From: Lanius collurio
Taxonomy: Eukaryota; Chordata; Aves; Passeriformes; Laniidae
Assembly: GCA_020086605.1 (NCBI GenBank)
Contig: JACBWW010000007.1
Location: 26,411,208-26,475,207, forward strand
Length of the DNA: 64,000 bases
Direction: 5' to 3'
The notes beneath the pieces are model-generated. The model was not told where the DNA came from and ran no database searches. It saw only the letters and a program-made list of their open reading frames with translations. Positions 61,201 through 64,000 of this stretch are shown here, piece by piece; within the stretch, counting starts at the first letter, position 1, and each line of letters begins with the position of its first letter. Position numbers and translations under genes: made by a program.

Positions 61201-64000
61201 GGATGGCAGCAAGCAGGGGACAGGTGATTCAGTGTTAATTAGACCTTTCTGGCCCAGCAGCTTTCCTGAGGGCTGCAGTTACAAGTGGTACTCTCAAACA
61301 AAAGCCCAGAGAGGGGCTGTAGGTATAAAATTGACAATCCTTTAACCCAGCGTTTTTGCTTTATTTTTCTAAGAGCATCCCCATGCTGGGATGGTCCCTC
61401 AGGGTAGCAGAGCTGCTCTAATAGAGCTCCCCTATACCAGGCAGTCCTGTTCTGGGCTGTCAGTGTACTCTCTTCCTTACCTGACCCCTCCACAGTGTCT
61501 CCTGATTTCTCTCTTTTCCTATTTTGACCCTCGTAGTCATTTTCTGAAGAAAGATAAATAAGAGACACAATTCCTTTGTCTCTTTTCATGTGCTGGGCTA
61601 AATGGACTGTTGTTGGCACATTTGGATGGGACTTTGTGACCACATTACAGAAACAATAATCTCTTCCCTTTCATTGAGTATGAGGAAAAATAAGATTAAA
61701 GTTTTTTGCAAGGAGCCTGAGATATACCCAGGGAAGTTTCTGATAGCTCAAATTTTGGTTTGCACAGGGAAATGAGTTTCTCTAGTTGGCCAGTTTGACC
61801 AGATGAGTGAGATTTGTTTTCTTGCTGAATTAATATATTCATTCATCATGGGGTCAAACATTCAGAAAATCCAAAGCAGACTTTGCTGCTGCTGGCAGCT
61901 TGTGACCAAACTGGATTGTATCAAGAAGACCAGGACTGGTACAGGTTATTTTTTTGAGTCTGTGCAATGATCCTTGTTTTACCCACACCATGTCAAGAAA
62001 AAGCGCCCTCCACAATACTTTGGTGGCATTTCCCTTGCTGCAATTACTGTTTTTATTCACCTTTTCTTCTGTATCAGAAGATCTCCAAGGGACTTTTCTT
62101 ACCATGAAAAGAGTGATGTGCAGTGGTTTGGACAGTTCAATGGTTAGTACAGGTAAAATCCTTAATCCAAGCTCTAAGGATTTAGTAAAGCTTTTTAATC
62201 ATGCTAAATGCTTTGTTAAGGTGCAAAGACTGTTCTCAGCATCACACATACCGATCATGAAATTAAAGGTGAAATGTATGCCTTGATCCATTGCCATGTA
62301 TTAGCCCCCTATCAGAGCTAAAATAATGATGAAAAAAAGCCCATAGCTCAAAGGGCCATTACTGATAACTCCCAGAACTTTGTGTTTGCAAACCCTTTGT
62401 GCTTATCTCTGGCTTCTCAAGGGACAAAAGAAGGATTTTTTGGATATGACGTATGGACCTGGCCGTCACTAGATACTTGCCAAGACAGCATATCCTAGAC
62501 CTTTAGATCTCATAAAACAGCAGATAAAGACTAATTTTTTTCTTATCATATATGCTGATTTATTTTGTATAGTAGCTTTAACAGCTCTGCCTGGAACACA
62601 TAGGACAGAAATGTGAATAGTCTGTTTTCTCCAGGAGATGTTTTCCTAATTCCTTGATGAAGGAAACCTGAATTCAATAGGTGAGATGTGTTGAGAAGAG
62701 CCTGACTTTGAAACTGGACCTGAGAACAGGGCCTAAAATGTTCTGAATGTTCTCCTAAAATGAATAAAACCATAAGGCCATGACAAAGAACAGCATTCTC
62801 TAAGCTTCTTCACAGTCAGATCAGGCCAGATTCATGTGCATGGGGTCTCAAAGTCCATGGTGCTCAGCTGGCAGGCTCAAAATTGTTGAGGGTGTCCCCT
62901 GCTGCTTGGTGCCCTGGCCTCTGGAAGGGACAGTGAGCTCTGGTTTCTGAAGCCATCCATGACATCTGGTGTGAAAGTTCTTCCAGAACTGCCCTTGCTG
63001 ATGGATGAGGTTGCTGCTCACATTGCAGGAGAGAGAACCAGAAATGCAAATGGCAGAAATGTCCCCTCACGCTTTCATGTTTTGCAGGCACTGCTCCAAA
63101 TCTGTCTTCCATTTAGCAAATACTCCTCCTGAGCATTAAAGTGAGCCCAGTCAAGCCTTGGCTGTCTGAAACTGCTGAATTTCTTTTGCAAGTCATTCCT
63201 TTCGGGTCATCGTAGAAAGATTACTTTAGATTATATTGTTTCCATGGGTTTGAATATATGTTTTTTAAATGGTACAAGAAAGAATGCTATTACAGTTCCC
63301 AGACTGCACCATGACTTCACTTTGTTGCTATTTAACTTTCAAATAAGACTTCATGGAAGAGAGAATATCCTTGGTGTTGCAGAAACAGATCCCAGCTGAA
63401 TGCATCATAATCACAAATGCTTTTTCATGTAAGCAGAATATATATCATCTCAATGGATCTCTGGTTTTAACTTTAAAAGAAAAATAGAGAGTCTGATCCC
63501 AAGCTGCGTTCAAAGAAGGATGTGTGAGCAGGCTGTGGCAAAGACATTAAAGAGAAATGCTATCATTCTGAGATTTGTCACCCCATCCTTCACTTATGCA
63601 TGGTGTCATTTATCACCTAGGCTTCATAAGAAGCTGATTTGTATTAATCTGTCCTAAAGCAATATTTAATATTATCTGTCACTTAGTAAACCCTGCAAAT
63701 AAATACTGATTAAAAAAAAATAAAATTGCATAAGACCTGTAAAGGGAAGGGGAAAAGCAATAATTGGATAAATGCTATCTGGAAATTATGTACAGCACAG
63801 TAATCCCCAGGCTTTCTGTTAATAAGTACAAAATATAAAGGAAGAATTAAAAAAGTAAAATCAAACACATTTCTAAGGATATTGTGAGGTTATTCTGGAA
63901 AAAAACCAGAAAGGCCAAGGCTCACTTAGAACTTAATCTGGCTATTGCTGTAAAGGACAATAAAAATATTGCTATAAATGCATTAACAAGTAAAGGAGGA
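58266..64000. other. Unique non-coding DNA to window end
   Basis: AT-rich single-copy sequence with no supported gene or interspersed repeat. A degenerate AAGTATAAG-like word recurs in 58480-58610. Short frames on both strands at 61.2-63.1 kb have no recognisable domains. Confidence 0.6.

Noticed and set aside
1..64000. CRISPR arrays, operons, ribosome-binding sites, prokaryotic mobile elements
   Set aside because: Sequence is vertebrate; no spaced direct-repeat array or bacterial gene layout exists.

Overview
The window reads as non-coding vertebrate DNA, most likely from a bird. The evidence is several 5'-truncated CR1 retrotransposon copies with the avian-style octamer 3' end, a set of solo LTR-like endogenous retrovirus remnants, few other interspersed repeats, and AT-rich unique sequence in between. 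I found no protein-coding gene, exon or RNA gene I can support. The open frames are short, start at random ATGs, often occur on both strands of the same stretch, and match no family I recognise. The window could be an intergenic desert or the inside of a very large intron; the sequence alone cannot decide.

Layout. 1-5.68 kb: unique non-coding DNA with a GC-richer patch at 3.1-4.0 kb. 5.69-9.05 kb: a cluster of LTR-like elements and a CR1 3' end. 9.05-22.5 kb: mostly unique, with two minus-strand CR1 tails (16.2 and 17.8 kb) and an (AAAC)n run. 22,501-22,872: assembly gap. 22.9-29.5 kb: a retroviral scrap yard with two sibling plus-strand LTRs, the second being a solo LTR with a perfect 5-bp target duplication. 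It also has a long minus-strand LTR region with U3-like tandem repeats and a GC-rich core, nested with near-perfect inverted repeats. 29.5-42 kb: unique DNA with (GGAAAA)n and (ATCT)18 microsatellites. 42.0-42.8 kb: a CR1 reverse-transcriptase fragment with a destroyed catalytic motif, running into a long (TTCC)n/polypyrimidine tract. 42.8-64 kb: unique DNA with (CATC)n, an LTR 3' part at 49.2-49.5 kb, a small CR1 tail at 54.5 kb, and one or two LTR-like elements at 57.3-58.3 kb.

No set of genes here works together, and I did not find a new biological system. The most unusual structure is the inverted-repeat complex at 24.84-25.71 kb. A 32-bp block is repeated inverted with no mismatch and a 55-bp block with one, around an old-looking retroviral remnant. 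It implies recent rearrangement, conversion or an assembly error. A few AT-rich unique stretches look like candidate conserved regulatory DNA, but that needs alignment to other species.
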